A stretch of DNA of 44,722 bases, from the NCBI GenBank assembly GCA_003427395.1, contig BFEA01000958.1:296974-341695 (forward strand). The letters are read 5' to 3'. Positions 30,336-41,858 of this stretch are shown here, one piece after another (within the stretch, counting starts at the first letter, position 1; each line of letters opens with the position of its first letter). This DNA comes from Chara braunii (taxonomy: Eukaryota; Streptophyta; Charophyceae; Charales; Characeae). Below the pieces are notes generated by a model that did not search any database, had not been told where the DNA came from, and was given only the letters and a program-made list of their open reading frames with translations. The position numbers and the translations under genes are program-made.

Positions 30336-32266
30336 AGAAAGTAATTGTCTAGAATCTCCAGTTCAGATTCAATTTATAGCCTGTCAATTGCATTCTTCGG
30401 GTTCACTACTCGTATCCTAAGTTCCATTCAAGTCCAAAATATAGCGATTTTAACATGAAATTAATAGCTTGCGAGTACCAATTTAAAATATAATGTCCTA
30501 TTTTAACGAATAACATGTTGTACAACTTTTTTTTTCTTTTTCACCTCACAGTTCACATCAATGATTTTCAGCATGCCTTGTTACACACTTTTCACAACAC
30601 ACTTTTCGCTCTTTGCGTTTAGATATGAGGTTAATATGTGTATGGCGTCCCAAAACCTTCATCCGAAAAGAAGGTTTTGTCATTTTTGCTGTATCTGGAA
30701 CGTGGACTGAAATTTTGGCCAAATACGGGGGGGTATAATGACCGCACTACGTTGTATTCGGGGAAGTCGGTAGGAGGATGGAACCCATAATTTCATGCGG
30801 TGCAAAAACACAGAAAAAAGGCACAGCATGATTTCGTGAGGCGAAAAAGAAATCTTCATTTTCGATTGATGAATTGGGAATCACAGTCTATTCTTTGAGT
30901 GCATCTCTGTTCTGGCAGGTGGTAGATAAAATAAAAGAGAAAAGTGTATAATGTTGAAAGAAGAGACAAAATGGAAATTGTGACAGGCTCAAAGCAGCAC
31001 CAGCTCTCCCTCACGCTGTTTTCACATCGAAATGCCCGCGACAATAAGAAGGCTGATGATTACAATCTGTGCTCTCTCCTTCACACAATCACCTGCCTGC
31101 CAAAATATACTGATAAGCTAAGGATCATATTCTTTCTGAAGTGAATCAGACTGAGTGAAGCACTACATCATCAGGAGGGGGAGAGAGAGGAGGAGATAGA
31201 CAGGGAGAGAGGCAGGGAAGAGAGAGGGAGAGGAAGAAACAGAACTTGGAATTGATTTGGTAGTATCACTGTAAACTCAGACCGTCACACCCGGTGTGAA
31301 GAAAAAAAAAAGTCAATTTTTCACGTAAAAACCCGATCTCATGGAGGAAAAAGTGGAATAATGCATCACTAGTGTCTCAAAATCAATCGAGCAAGCTTGC
31401 AGGTCGCCTTGGTTTCAATGCTTGTAGCCTTGCCTGTTTTCGACTCCCCCAAGCAATTCGTCGCTTGCTACGCCCTTCTTCGTCTCTGAGTACCTAGGTA
31501 TCCACTGTAAGCCCTTCCTTATTTGCACCTATTACCTTCCTTCCGGACTCCNAAAACATTGTAATTAGAATAGATTCAAAAAATCCATTCCATTGTTTAT
31601 TGAGAGAAAACATTTTACAATTGCAGTGCAGGGCACTATGTTGCCACTTGTACGCACCCTCGTACGAGTATGGATTCGTACTCTTGTACTCGTACGCTAC
31701 TCGTACGCTAGGGGCCCCGTACGAGGTTTTTTTTATTTTATTTTTTTTTATTTTTTTTTATTTTTTAAATCCAGTATTGTTATGATTTTTTTTCTCAAAA
31801 TCTATTAAGAATCTGAAGATGATGCTCATCCAATTGTTGCTTGTTTTGTGGTTTTGCATCACATAGTTTTTTTTCGGATTTTTTTCCCGTACAGATCCCG
31901 TACAGAAAAAACCTGTATGTTTCATACGGGAAGCCCCCGGTTGTGTACTCTATGCAACGTAGGCAGGGCATTTCAAATCCAAATTTAAACTAGCACACCC
32001 TTTCCCTCCTTGAAAGACAATTAATATTCACGTTGTTAACTGCCGCAACTTTCGTGGTTGGGCCGATGTTGATGAATTTCATAGATGGCCCGTGTTGCGT
32101 TTTGGGCCTCCGAAAGTTGTTGTAAGGGGTCCGCGGATATATGGGAAAGGTACTGGTTGTTTAAGGGGGTAGGAAAAAAAAAAAAGAGAAAACTAGGGTG
32201 TGGTCAACGTTAGAGTTTGAAAATACGTTTCAAACTTTCATTTTGGAGTCCAGTCCTATGTTGCAC
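30336..32266. other. Unassigned AT-rich DNA with simple repeats
   Basis: No gene. Visible structure: a purine-rich GAGAGG microsatellite at about 31175-31245; a cluster of CGTACG-containing short palindromes at about 31655-31730 and related CCCGTACAGA repeats at about 31885-31935; T-rich runs at 31730-31800. A short inverted repeat AAAACCTTC/GAAGGTTTT lies at about 30650-30675. Confidence 0.45.
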
Positions 32267-32345
32267 GCCCGGTCATGATCGGGGCCAAAAACTCGGCTGC
32301 GGCCATGGCCGGCGGCCGAATCGGCCAGGTTCGGCCACGGCCGAA
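32267..32345. repeat. GGCC-rich palindromic sequence left of gap 2
   Basis: Dense overlapping palindromes such as GGCCATGGCC and GGCCGGCGGCC. The right flank of the gap (33130-33240) has the same vocabulary in inverted order (for example GGTCATGATC here against GGCCATGATC there). Confidence 0.55.
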
Positions 32346-32493
32346 CGACCAAGTTTGGTGCAGGATTATTTTTTTTTTTTAACGCATGAAAAAAAAAATT
32401 AAAAATATGGGCGTGCAGGGCTAAGAAAAACCTACATGCCCGTATTTTTTTTGGGAGCATTGTTGTTTTCTATTGCATTAAAAAAAATACAAA

Positions 32494-33039
32494 NNNNNNN
32501 NNNNNNNNNNNNNNNNNNNNNNNNNNNNNNNNNNNNNNNNNNNNNNNNNNNNNNNNNNNNNNNNNNNNNNNNNNNNNNNNNNNNNNNNNNNNNNNNNNNN
32601 NNNNNNNNNNNNNNNNNNNNNNNNNNNNNNNNNNNNNNNNNNNNNNNNNNNNNNNNNNNNNNNNNNNNNNNNNNNNNNNNNNNNNNNNNNNNNNNNNNNN
32701 NNNNNNNNNNNNNNNNNNNNNNNNNNNNNNNNNNNNNNNNNNNNNNNNNNNNNNNNNNNNNNNNNNNNNNNNNNNNNNNNNNNNNNNNNNNNNNNNNNNN
32801 NNNNNNNNNNNNNNNNNNNNNNNNNNNNNNNNNNNNNNNNNNNNNNNNNNNNNNNNNNNNNNNNNNNNNNNNNNNNNNNNNNNNNNNNNNNNNNNNNNNN
32901 NNNNNNNNNNNNNNNNNNNNNNNNNNNNNNNNNNNNNNNNNNNNNNNNNNNNNNNNNNNNNNNNNNNNNNNNNNNNNNNNNNNNNNNNNNNNNNNNNNNN
33001 NNNNNNNNNNNNNNNNNNNNNNNNNNNNNNNNNNNNNNN
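32494..33039. other. Assembly gap (N) 2
   Basis: 546 N flanked by GGCC-rich inverted sequence and T-runs, so the gap may be an unassembled palindromic or GC-rich repeat. Frames called through it are artefacts. Confidence 0.95.
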
Positions 33040-33129
33040 GTTTTTGAAGTTTTTATGGTTTTTTTTTGCGAGGGGGTAGGGGACCCCCCCCGACTCGAAA
33101 CCCGTTCCCCACCCCCCAAACCCCCTCCC

Positions 33130-33240
33130 CGATCGGCCGCGCCGAAAGATCGTGACCGGAGCGGCCATGATCGGGGGGGTCCCGGCCACGGCCGGCGGTC
33201 GCGGCCATGACCGAACTCGGCCGCGGCCGAGGGGATACAT
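33130..33240. repeat. GGCC-rich palindromic sequence right of gap 2
   Basis: Contains GCGGCCATGATC, GGCCACGGCCGGCGG and TCGGCCGCGGCCGA. Read on the minus strand it resembles 32267-32345, suggesting one inverted-repeat structure spanning the gap. Confidence 0.5.
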
Positions 33241-33261
33241 AGGTTAAGTCCCCTCTGATGT

Positions 33262-33409
33262 TTGGGCTGCAGTTGCAAACTCGGCCTTGCGACTGTTTTG
33301 CATGTGAAGAGTTTCGACTGGATCTGAAACTTGGGACCATAGTACTCTCTAAAAAGGCAGTTCGAAATGTAGTTACAAACTGCTTTCGTGACTGCGCCCT
33401 AGTTAGCCC
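33262..33409 (-). repeat. Palindromic dispersed repeat, copy C (diverged)
   Basis: On the minus strand: TAACTAGGGCGCAGTCACG, CAGTTTGTAACTACATTTCG, AACTGCCTTTTTAGAGAG, then a degenerate palindromic part AAGTTTCAGATCCAGTCGAA. It shows the same block order as copies A and B but is longer and more mutated. Confidence 0.5.
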
Positions 33410-35885
33410 TCCAAAAAAGCTGAAGGACTTTGATGACTTTTGACTGCGCCTTGTAATGCCGCCGTGTCCACACGGGCTTGAAAGCATTAGCAATGACTGA
33501 CAGTAATTTACTGCCAGCTAGAACACGGTTTCCAAATTGAAACCAGCTTTTCCACCCAATTCTCAACATCTTGAGATTGTTTCCATGCAGATAATAGGGC
33601 CACCCCGCTATTCAACCCCATCTTATGCTTGAAAGACCCTTATTTATCCTTTCCAATCCGCCTATTTTCCGTTGTCCTGCTCTGAAGAAATGGCATCCTT
33701 CCCCTCCTTCAAATGGATCTGCAGCGAAGCAACATCCACCCTCAACACACACCCAACACAAAATTTGTTGTTGGCCCAGCTGTCTTGCTTCAGGGACCAT
33801 GTGACGGTCAACCTCACGCCCAACGCGACTTCCCGATTGGAGTAGGTTGTGGGCTTGGAAGTGCGAACAGGGGTGTGCCAAGGATTTTTGGAAAGTGGGG
33901 GTGGAGTCCCAGGTCGGAACTGAGATCTTCTGTGACAAGGTTTAGGGGTATAGATGCAATATGGTAGAGCGGGTAGGTATTGTGCTGCATAAGGCCGATG
34001 GCCTCCGCGGTGCACCTTGGTCTGTTCATTTCGCCTGGTCCAATGGCGGTGGACTTCTTACGGGAATTTCTGTTCCTGGGAATCGGGCCGTCTGGTGGGC
34101 CACGTGTCAATTGGACTCGCGCGCCATTATTTCGGCGATTGCCGCGTCGTCGGGAGTTTCGATGCGACGCGCAGGGCCAATGGAGGGCGATAGAGTGCCA
34201 TGGTACCACAAGGAATTGGTGATACGGGAGGAGAAGTCGAAAGGGAGGGAACGGGGTAGTGACGACGACAAAGCCGAGGGATATGAATCGGTGAGAGTGG
34301 TAATCCTCTGGGAACTCAGGGCCGCGAGGGTTATTGAGCGAAGCGAGGCGGAAATCCTCCTCGCTTACTCGATCGTTTTCTGTTTGGCAAGGGAATTCCG
34401 GATACGGCCGTAAAGGACCCCACGTGGTCAATCCGCTACACAGATCGAGTTTCGTGATCATTCCATCACCCATCCCGTCATTAGTCGGGTCGCGCCCATA
34501 TCGACACGTGTAAGCAGCCCAGGCCGGCTGAACTTACGCGCGTATATACGAGGACGCGTCCGCACCTCTGTTAATTATTTCCTCCGTTGCCCCGCATGAA
34601 GGCATCGTGGTGCAGCGAAGACAGTCACCCAACTCAGCAATCAGGCGGTCATCCTCCTAATTATGCAAAAAGTGGCGTGGTACTGCCAACCTGACAATTC
34701 TCATTTCAAAAAAAGACCTAAAACAAAACACTAATCATACATTCCATCTAAATACGCCAAACATCCATCCATGATACGGGGCAGAGCCAAAAAAAAAAAG
34801 CGACAAGTGAGACAAACAAAACAGTCGAAAAGACAGCCATGCAAACATCCATTCATTCATCATCCATCAAGGAGAAACGCGCATAACCCGATTGAGCAAA
34901 GAAGGTCGAAGCCAAGACAAAAGATATGGCCGACAAAATCGTGGGCGATCAGCCCGAAATCAAAATATATGTACAAAATGAAAGAAAAAAACAAAGAAAA
35001 CTGCAACTCCACATTCTTCCACCTCAGCTCTCTCTCAACTCTCTCTCTCTCCGATGCGAACAGTTCGTCGTCGCGCACCAACCCACGAAGTCATCACCCG
35101 ACTTAGTTCTTCTGCACCCGTCAGGTTCGCCCGCGCCCAGAGTCCGTCGTGGCCCGCGTCAACCCTGCGCATTCGGCACCTGCCCGTCGGGTCGCCGACT
35201 CCCACTTACTCACCTCTTACTTTGCCCGTGTGTCGACCCTCACTGATCGCGCCACGCCGAGCTTCCTCTAACTTTTTAAGAGTCGCTTGTGAGCCGATCC
35301 TCACTGATCACGCTCCCCAAGCTTCCTCTAGTCAAGAGAGCTAACTAATCGCGCAGCCGAAATTTATAGCGTGCATGCATGCCCGATGATCACGGAATTA
35401 CAGGGACTTAGAAGGAGAGGAAAAAAGGGATTGCCTACGATCTGCATGGCCAAACCGCGGTGTGGGGGACGTAGCCACTCTCCATGCATCGATCCGATCA
35501 TGCAGTCTGCGGGCTAATCACGACTTAGCAAAAGAAAGAAGAGGAGGCGGGAAAGACGAAGCTCAAGAAGAAAGATACAGTTACAATGGCGCCCGCCCGA
35601 AAATTACAGTTGTGCACAAGATTAAAGGCGCCAGCTAATCAGAGCTCCGTAGCAGCCGCAAAAAGAAGTGCGCAAGCAAGGCCGATTGGCCGCGGGGGGA
35701 GGTCGATGGTCCGCTGTGCGCCGGATTTGGGGTCGAAGTTTTAAGGAGGGACGGCGGATAAACGCGATCGAAGGCGGGGGAGTGTGTAGAGGGGCGCGCG
35801 TACCGAAATGTTCAGAGTGTGCCATTAAACGAGTGAGCGCGCCCACGGGGCCGGGCAGCGGCGGACGTAGATGTGAGGGAATATC
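33410..35885. other. Unassigned DNA
   Basis: No gene recognised. Frames such as 33961-34413 (plus, 150 residues) and 33662-34015 (minus, 117 residues) match no family I know; the latter has a locally protein-like stretch (TVTWSLKQDSWANNKFC) that could be an exon, at low confidence. A tandem duplication of about 66 bases is visible at about 35222-35335 (CCTCACTGATC and AGCTTCCTCTA shared). Confidence 0.35.
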
Positions 35886-36235
35886 TTGAAGCCGTTGCCG
35901 TCGATAAGCGGCCGACCTTTCTTTTTTTTAGCATTTTCGTTTTCGGTCGGTCGTTTCTTACTTTTTTCGTTTTTGCTTTTCTTTTTGTTTCGTGGTCGGC
36001 GTCCACTTTTTATTTTCTTTTTGTTTCCCGGTGGGCGTGCCGTTTTGTCGCTTTTTTCCTGGTTTTTGTTTTTTTCTTTTCTCTTTGTTTCCCGGTGGGC
36101 ATGTGTTTTGGCCTTGGGCGGAAAAATGGAAAAAAGAAAAGTTGCCCGCCGCCCACTCACTCCCACCCACCCACACTCACTCATGCCCGCCCGCCCACCC
36201 ACCCACCCACAGACATACATACATACATATATATT
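35886..36235. repeat. T-rich tandem repeat and CCCA/CATA microsatellites
   Basis: Blocks like TTTTTGTTTCCCGGTGGGC recur three times (about 35983, 36020, 36084), then a CCCACC-rich stretch (36150-36210) and a CATA repeat (36212-36232). Hydrophobic Phe-rich frames here are by-products of T-runs. Confidence 0.6.
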
Positions 36236-36239
36236 TGAA

Positions 36240-36335
36240 TTTCGTTCACAGTGGTTGCGTTGGGGCTTGAACCCATGCACAAATTTTGAAATACCCAATT
36301 GCTTGCCTGAGCTAACCGCTCAGGCGGACTGAGTC
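36240..36335 (-). mobile_element. tRNA-like SINE head (family 3)
   Basis: On the minus strand an A box (TTAGCTCAGGCAAGC) and B box (GGGTTCAAGCCCC) stand at tRNA spacing, with GTCCGCCTGAG before and a CAACGCAAC end. No amino-acid identity can be assigned, and a body continues beyond, so a SINE or tRNA pseudogene is likelier than a working tRNA. Confidence 0.5.
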
Positions 36336-36679
36336 TCTTTTTTGTTTTTGGGGACTGCTGTCTTTTGAAGTGTATCCGATGTCAGGCTGCTGATATGCCA
36401 GGATGTGTCTATGTGTCCGAACCCTAACGTTGCACAGTGTGACCCCCGCAGGCCTGAAATGGACTTTCCTGGCCTTACCAACCGGGTTCTTAGGGGGGGC
36501 GGCAACCTGCAGGCGCAGGCGGGTCCGAGCCAAACATTTTCAAGCGCGAACTTTGACGATTTTTGGCGCTCAGGAAAATTGGCAGAAAAACCTGAAAATT
36601 CGATATCCTGTAGATTAGGCTGTGATAGTTCGAGGAAAAATATCAAAAAAAAAAAAAATAAAAAAAATTAATAATAACG

Positions 36680-37532
36680 GTGAAGTGACATTGATAGAAG
36701 GAGATGAAGTGGGCACAGAGGGCTCCGGGGGAGGAGGATCGGGGCGTGGTGTCGCGGTGGTACCTATGAAAGGTATGCGATACGTCTGTCCACACTTCGT
36801 TTTGAGAACGAGAGTGTTGGTCGCTCAATCGGCCTCGGTGCTGTGGAACCGACGAGACCACGGAGTACCGAGAATGAAATCGTACCCTGTCTCCATCACA
36901 TCAAAATGTGCAGAGGAGTGGTGGCGACGAGACGCCGGGGTACGATCAGTCGGCTCGAGGGTGAGGAAGAAAGGGAGGTCGGAGACTGTCTCATCGAAAA
37001 AACGCTGGGTCTTGTCATCTCTGAGGGTGACGGAGATGGGAGTTGGAGACCCTATCGTGGGTAGGCGTGCTTCCTTCACCACACGTGGGTGAATGAACTC
37101 ACCCTGAGAAATGAATCCCACAGCGCTGAGTACATCCTCGTGGAGTCCCGAGTCGTACGGGAATGATCGGGAGGGTGCGATCAGGGTCAGAGAGGATGGC
37201 GAGAAGGCGACGCAGTGCAGGGACATGGAGGGTGAGTCGCTCATGACGAGCCTGGTGTATGCTCAAGTCCAGAAGGGAGGACACAACGTCCTCACGAGTC
37301 GCAAGCTGCTTGCTGCAACAGGCTGAGCGAATGGCTTGACGCGTCAGTAGTCGTGGAGCGGCAGGAGGGGAAATGGTGGTCTGCGAAGGTGCCGACAGTA
37401 CAGCGACAGAGGGCTGAGTACACTCTGTCGGGTCCTGGGATACCTCAACTCCAGTAGCGAGAGGGGCAAACCGCGACGGAGATGTCGGGAAACCGACTAT
37501 TGATGAGGGCGCAGGTGTACACTGCACCGTGG
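36680..37532 (-). pseudogene. Chromovirus copy 2 protease region of pol
   Basis: It is in the -1 frame relative to gag, beginning right after the gag stop. The spacer (37527 downward) aligns with copy 1 (TPAPSS.VGFPTSPSRFAPL). A frameshift occurs near 37115-37150, over the protease active site: where copy 1 has WDSGSQGDF this copy reads GFISQGEF, so the catalytic Asp is lost. FDVMETGYDFILGTPWSRRF is retained, followed by a TGA (at about 36825). The frame ends at the truncation. Confidence 0.82.
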
Positions 37533-39790
37533 CTAGGAGGCGCCGCGGGGACGCGAGGCGCCGGGGGGGGACTGAGCATGACGCTGGCGAGAAAGGTCAG
37601 CGTAGTGGTGGTCGAGGGCGGTGGTGTATGGGCACCGCGAGGAGGTATGACCGTCCTGGCGGCAGCGCAAGTACACACGCCGGCCAAAAATAGCCGCGAG
37701 CTCCTCAGCGGAAAGGACACCGCGAGGAGGGACAAAGCCCTAAGGAAGGTCTTGTTGAGGGACCTCGGAGGGCGATGCGCCAGCGTGACAAGGGCGGCTG
37801 CGTGCCCGAGAGAGGGCAGAGAGCACGAATTGAAGGCGCTCTGCTACAGGGAGGGTAGAGTCCTCCAGGTGGGAATGGACGACCTCGCAGAGGTCGAGGT
37901 CGTCGCTTTGGTCGCCCTCTGGCGACAACGGGGCAACAACGTCCTGCTCACCATACTCGAGCGCGCTGAAGCGGCGCGAGAAGTGGCGGCCCTGATGTGT
38001 GGAACGGAGGGGGCGGTCGCAGAAAGGGGAACGGTGCTGGGAGGTGCCGTGAGAGGAGGAGGAAGCGTAACCAGTACGCTGAGGCTGTGAGGAGGAAGTG
38101 TGCTGAAGACGGGACTGCATCCGCTGATGGTCCCTGGCGGCCTCGTACGCCTACGGGGCCGATGTGAACTCGTACCGCCATAACTCAGAGCGGTACTCAA
38201 GAGGGAGGCTGGCCAAGAAACGATCGATGAGGGCATCCTCGGGAAGGAACGCCACATCACAAATAAGGCAGGTGTCCTGGAAGATCTGGATGTGGTGGTC
38301 CAGGCCGGCAGCGCCACCAGAACCGGACCAGCGTGTGCTGACGACGCGCTCGAAGGTGTCGGTCACGTCATGTCGGGCTCCGAAGCGATCCTCGAGGAAC
38401 GCGTGAAAATCCATGAAGGTCGGAGTCCGACCCGCACGGACGGCGTACGCGTAAAAATCCTCCCAGGCATCGAAAAGACCGCCAGGCGGGCGCGTGGAGA
38501 GGTGAGCCACCAGCGTGTTGGGTGGGGTGCCCATGAGCTGGAGGGTGCGGGTGGCAGACTGTAGCCACTGAGATACGTGTATTCCTGTACCATCGTACAC
38601 GACAATGTCTGTCAAGCGGACGAGTGATGCGCCACCGTTTTGACGGCGAGGAGAGCGGGGAGCAGAGGTCTGCGCTACGGCCGAGTAAGTCGGCGCAGGT
38701 CCTGGGTAAGGGGGTGCAGCTGACTGTCCGCCCGGGCTGCATGGTGGAGCGGTGGGGGGAGCAGCGGTAAGCTGCGAGGGAGTTGCGGTCGAAGAGGTCC
38801 CAGCAAGCGATGGTGTAGGAAGGAGGTAGGATGGGGGTGGAGGGGGTGGGGGGCCGGGGAAGCGAGCCGGCAAGAATGGAAGAGTAGAAGAAGAAGGGGG
38901 TGCGCCCAAGGGCGTGGCCACCTATGATGGTGGGGGTGGCTGAAGGCGTAAAGGGCGAGGTCGGCCCGGATCTAGGCAAGCTCGTCCTCGAGACCTCGAA
39001 CATAGAGTGAGCGAGGAGTGGCAGGGGGAAGAGTGGGGGAAGTGGACGCACGAGCGGCGCGGGGCATCCCAGAGGGGGAAGAGCCGAGTGGTGTTGTGGT
39101 CGTGCGAAGGGGAGCGAGAAGCGGGGCACCCGGAAAAGCTGAGACCATGGTAGCGGGTTGTGGTCCCGTGGCCGTAGTGACCGACGTCTGGGCGGGTGCA
39201 GCCGAAGAGTGAGGGGAGGCCTGGCCCGTGGCGGCCGTCGTGCTAGGGGCGTGGACGGTCACCAGGATGGCCGGGTCGGTGGTGGCGAAGGAGGAAGCTC
39301 CACCGTGGCCACCACGTCGGAGGGGTGGGGACTCGGACTACGAGCCAGGAGGAGAGAGGGAGGCAGGAGATGCGGGGCATGCAACGTTCTGGAGTTGCTG
39401 CATGCGAGCGGCAAGAGTGGCCACCTGCGCCTGTAAGGGCGCGAGGTTCGCGAGTTGCATCTGGATGGGCGCGAGGAGGGAGGTAAGGAGGGTGTGCAAA
39501 TCCCCCTGGGGCTGCTGGCCCTGGTGCGCCGGCACGGGTGTGGTGCCCAGTGCCGAGGTTATCGTCGAGTCGGCGGTTTGTGACGCACCGTCGGCCATGG
39601 GGAGGTGACGGGACGGACTGGGGAGAGCCAGAGGAGGTCCGCGTGAGCGAAGGGTGTAGGGCGGGGTCTGTGGTAGAAAGCGGCGGACGACGTTAGTGAG
39701 TCTAGCGCGGGCGCCGTCAAAGGGGAAGGGGTGATTCAGGTCCAAGGTGCCCGAATGGGAAGGGAAGTAGAGGGGGTTTGAAGAATCCAT
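37533..39790 (-). pseudogene. Chromovirus copy 2 gag
   Basis: It starts at ATG 39790 (MDSSNPLYFP), a start that seems lost in copy 1. The leader domain has two LAPIQMQLAN-type repeats instead of three. The TAG at 39340-39338 matches the one in copy 1. Then come a Pro/Ser-rich linker, a TAG at 38974-38972 where copy 1 has Gln, a frameshift shortly after, and the capsid-like domain (about 38650-38150, WEDFYAYAVRAGRTPTFMDF). The position equivalent to the copy 1 TAG at 14850 is Gln here. Near the C terminus the knuckle reads VYLRCRQDGHTSSRCP, the first Cys replaced by Tyr. It ends at TAG 37535-37533, as in copy 1, with the C8 run just upstream. Confidence 0.8.
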
Positions 39791-40014
39791 AAAGCCTAAC
39801 AAAACCCAATAAAACCCTAACCGGAGTTTGAGTGGTTAGGATAGGGTACCGGTGACCTAATCAAGAAAATAAAATAGCAAGCATAGGGGGGAAGGCGGGA
39901 GGAAAATAAATAAACAATGAAATTTTGAGAGAAAAAAAAATGAAAATAAATAATAAAAATAATTAAAGAAATAAGAAAACAAAATATGAAGAGATAAATA
40001 ATATTTATTTTTTT

Positions 40015-40324
40015 AGAATTTTCGGCAGCATTTTCCTACCCCCCATGGGGTCAAGAATGTGCCAAGAGGAAAGGGGAGACCAAGGTAAGTACACTAGGTT
40101 TCAAGATGCTGCAAATTAGAAATTTCAAAAAATAAATAATAAATAAATAAATAAATAAGTGGATGAGGAGGTGAAGAGAAATGAGGTTTCTGATTTTTCA
40201 AAACATTTGGCAGCATTTCGTTACCCCTATAGGGTCGAAGTGTGCCGAGAGGACTAAGTGGAAGAAAAAATAGAAAATTTCGGCAGCACTTCGTCACCAC
40301 CACGGGGTCAAAATGTGCGTCGGA
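40015..40324 (-). repeat. Three leader hairpin repeats of chromovirus copy 2
   Basis: Copies at 40274-40324, 40201-40252 and 40015-40069 (element order) correspond to the three in copy 1. Each has TGCTGCC next to the GACCCC/GGGG core; the cores differ (CGTGG, TATAG, CATGG) while the fold is largely kept. Confidence 0.65.
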
Positions 40325-40429
40325 AGCAACAAAAACTAATACCTAATCAGATTTAAGGAAATTCAAATTTTAAGAATAAATAAAAATATAAATAAAATAA
40401 ATCAGAAAATGAGAAAAGGAGGTGAGGAA

Positions 40430-40850
40430 GAAGATAATTCGAATTTTCGGAAAAAAAAAGAGAAAAGATAAATCAAAGGAAAGATAGAAAGAAGAAAAAC
40501 GGAAAAATTCGAAGTAGGGGGGAAGGGGAATGCAAAAGTGAAGGAGAAAAGAGAGAAATAGGTGGGGGAGAAAAGAAGATGTAGGTGGAAGGTGGGGGGG
40601 GAAGATGTGGTGGTAGTTGCGGGAGAGGAGGGTGAGAGAATTGAAGAGAAAGGGATGGGGAAAGGTGGAGAGGGATCAAGAACAAAGAGAAAAGGAGGAA
40701 GAAAGAAAAGAAAATAAATGAAGAAAAGGGAATAAAAGAATGGGTGGTGGGAGAAAAGGTGGGGTGGGAAGAGGGGTATGAGTAAGAGGATTGAGGAGAG
40801 GTAGGGGAGGTGGGTTAGTAGAGAGAGGAGAATGAAAGATGATACCTGGC
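40430..40850. repeat. Purine-rich tract in the leader of copy 2
   Basis: About 420 bases of almost only A and G on the plus strand (C and T on the element strand). The corresponding part of copy 1 falls in the N gap. No coding. Confidence 0.6.
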
Positions 40851-41160
40851 CCTTGGTGTCTCCAAGGGCACAAGGTATGCCAAGACCAGGAGGGTCCTGG
40901 CCTTCACTGCAGCAAGCCAGCGGGAGGAGAGAGGTGGCTGAGATCTTGATCAGCCCCTAGCAGCAGCAGTTCTGGAGATCTGCAGATCTAGGGTCTGCTG
41001 TGTGAGCAGACCCTCACCAGTGTAGAGCAGCCCCCTTAGCAGGGGGGTCTTCAGTTCCACCACGAGCTGCCACGTGGCAGGAGAGATGGCCACATGCGCA
41101 GCCAACAACAGCCGACCGGGGGAGGGGGGGGCAAGGAGAGATGGCCATGCATACACAGTA

Positions 41161-41233
41161 GTGAGTGTGCTAGCAGGGTGCTTACGCCCGCGTAAGGCCA
41201 GCCAGCTGCCTCGGTTCAAACCCCAATGGCAGC
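41161..41233 (+). ncRNA. tRNA-like module in the leader of copy 2 (antisense to element)
   Basis: A box block GCTAGCAGGGTGCTTACG (about 41168-41185) and B box GGTTCAAACCCC (41213-41224). It is homologous to 11481-11553 in copy 1. A 10-bp inverted repeat (GATCTTGATA and complement, about 41236-41262) and the GGGGC tract (41271-41306) follow immediately. Confidence 0.6.
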
Positions 41234-41535
41234 AAGATCTTGATAATATGATATATCAAGATCCGGGAGCGGGGCGGGGCGGGGCGGGGCGGGGCAGCGG
41301 GGCAGCGTGGGCGCGTGGCGCACGCGCATGCCTTGGCCTTGGCGCTTGCGCGCACACGCTCGTGATGGCTCTCACTTTTTCGCCACGTGTCAGCCTTTTT
41401 TTTTTCTTTTTTTTTTTTCGTTTTCCCGCCCTTGAACAACGAAAAACGCCTGAAAAACTGCCAAAAACCCGACTGTCGGGTTTCAGCCCTTTCGCCTGCT
41501 GTGCGGGGTGGCGGGTGGGAGCGGGGAACATTCCC

Positions 41536-41547
41536 GCTCCGATACCA
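41536..41547 (-). promoter_or_regulatory. Primer binding site of copy 2, initiator-Met tRNA
   Basis: The minus strand reads TGGTATCGGAGC one base after the LTR end, identical to copy 1. Confidence 0.88.
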
Positions 41548-41548
41548 G

Positions 41549-41858
41549 TGTGGCGGACCGGCCGGGTGAGGTGGTCCGCCGAGATAGAGATGGTGATGGA
41601 GGAAGGAAGGGGGGAGCGAAATGGCACAGCGCAGCTCCCACACACGACTCCAACGCACGTACTCCAAGATCGTGCAACTGTAGAATGAGACTGGAAACAG
41701 ACAATGGTTGGGGTATACCCCAGCGGACTGACGGAATGGACTGGACTGGCTGGTACCGACAGAGGTACCGGCCTGGACTGGACTGCCCCGAATACAACAC
41801 AGGCCTGTAAGAACAGGCCAAGGAGCTGGTCTCACAGGCCAACCAGAGATCCGCTACA
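41549..41858 (-). repeat. 5' LTR of chromovirus copy 2
   Basis: 310 bp; on the minus strand it starts TGTAGCGGATC and ends GGTCCGCCACA, so the inverted terminal repeat has mutated at two positions. The body aligns along its whole length with the copy 1 LTRs (shared CAGTCCGCTGGGGTATACCC block). Its partner LTR is missing, so no target duplication can be tested. Confidence 0.9.

Larger units (their letters stand above)
36680..41858 (-). mobile_element. Ty3/gypsy chromovirus, copy 2 (5' part only)
   Basis: Same family as copy 1, on the opposite strand: 5' LTR (41549-41858), primer site, leader with tRNA-like module and three hairpin repeats, gag and the beginning of pol. Homology to copy 1 stops at about 36680, equivalent to about 16255 in copy 1, between protease and RT. 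It abuts an A-rich run (36646-36675). RT, RNase H, integrase, chromodomain and 3' LTR are missing. Protein and LTR differences from copy 1 are much larger than between the two LTRs of copy 1, so the two insertions are independent. Confidence 0.88.

Noticed and set aside
33961-34413. A 150-residue open frame (plus) with protein-like composition
   Set aside because: No recognisable motif or homologue; overlapping frames of similar length occur on the other strand, as expected in GC-rich DNA.
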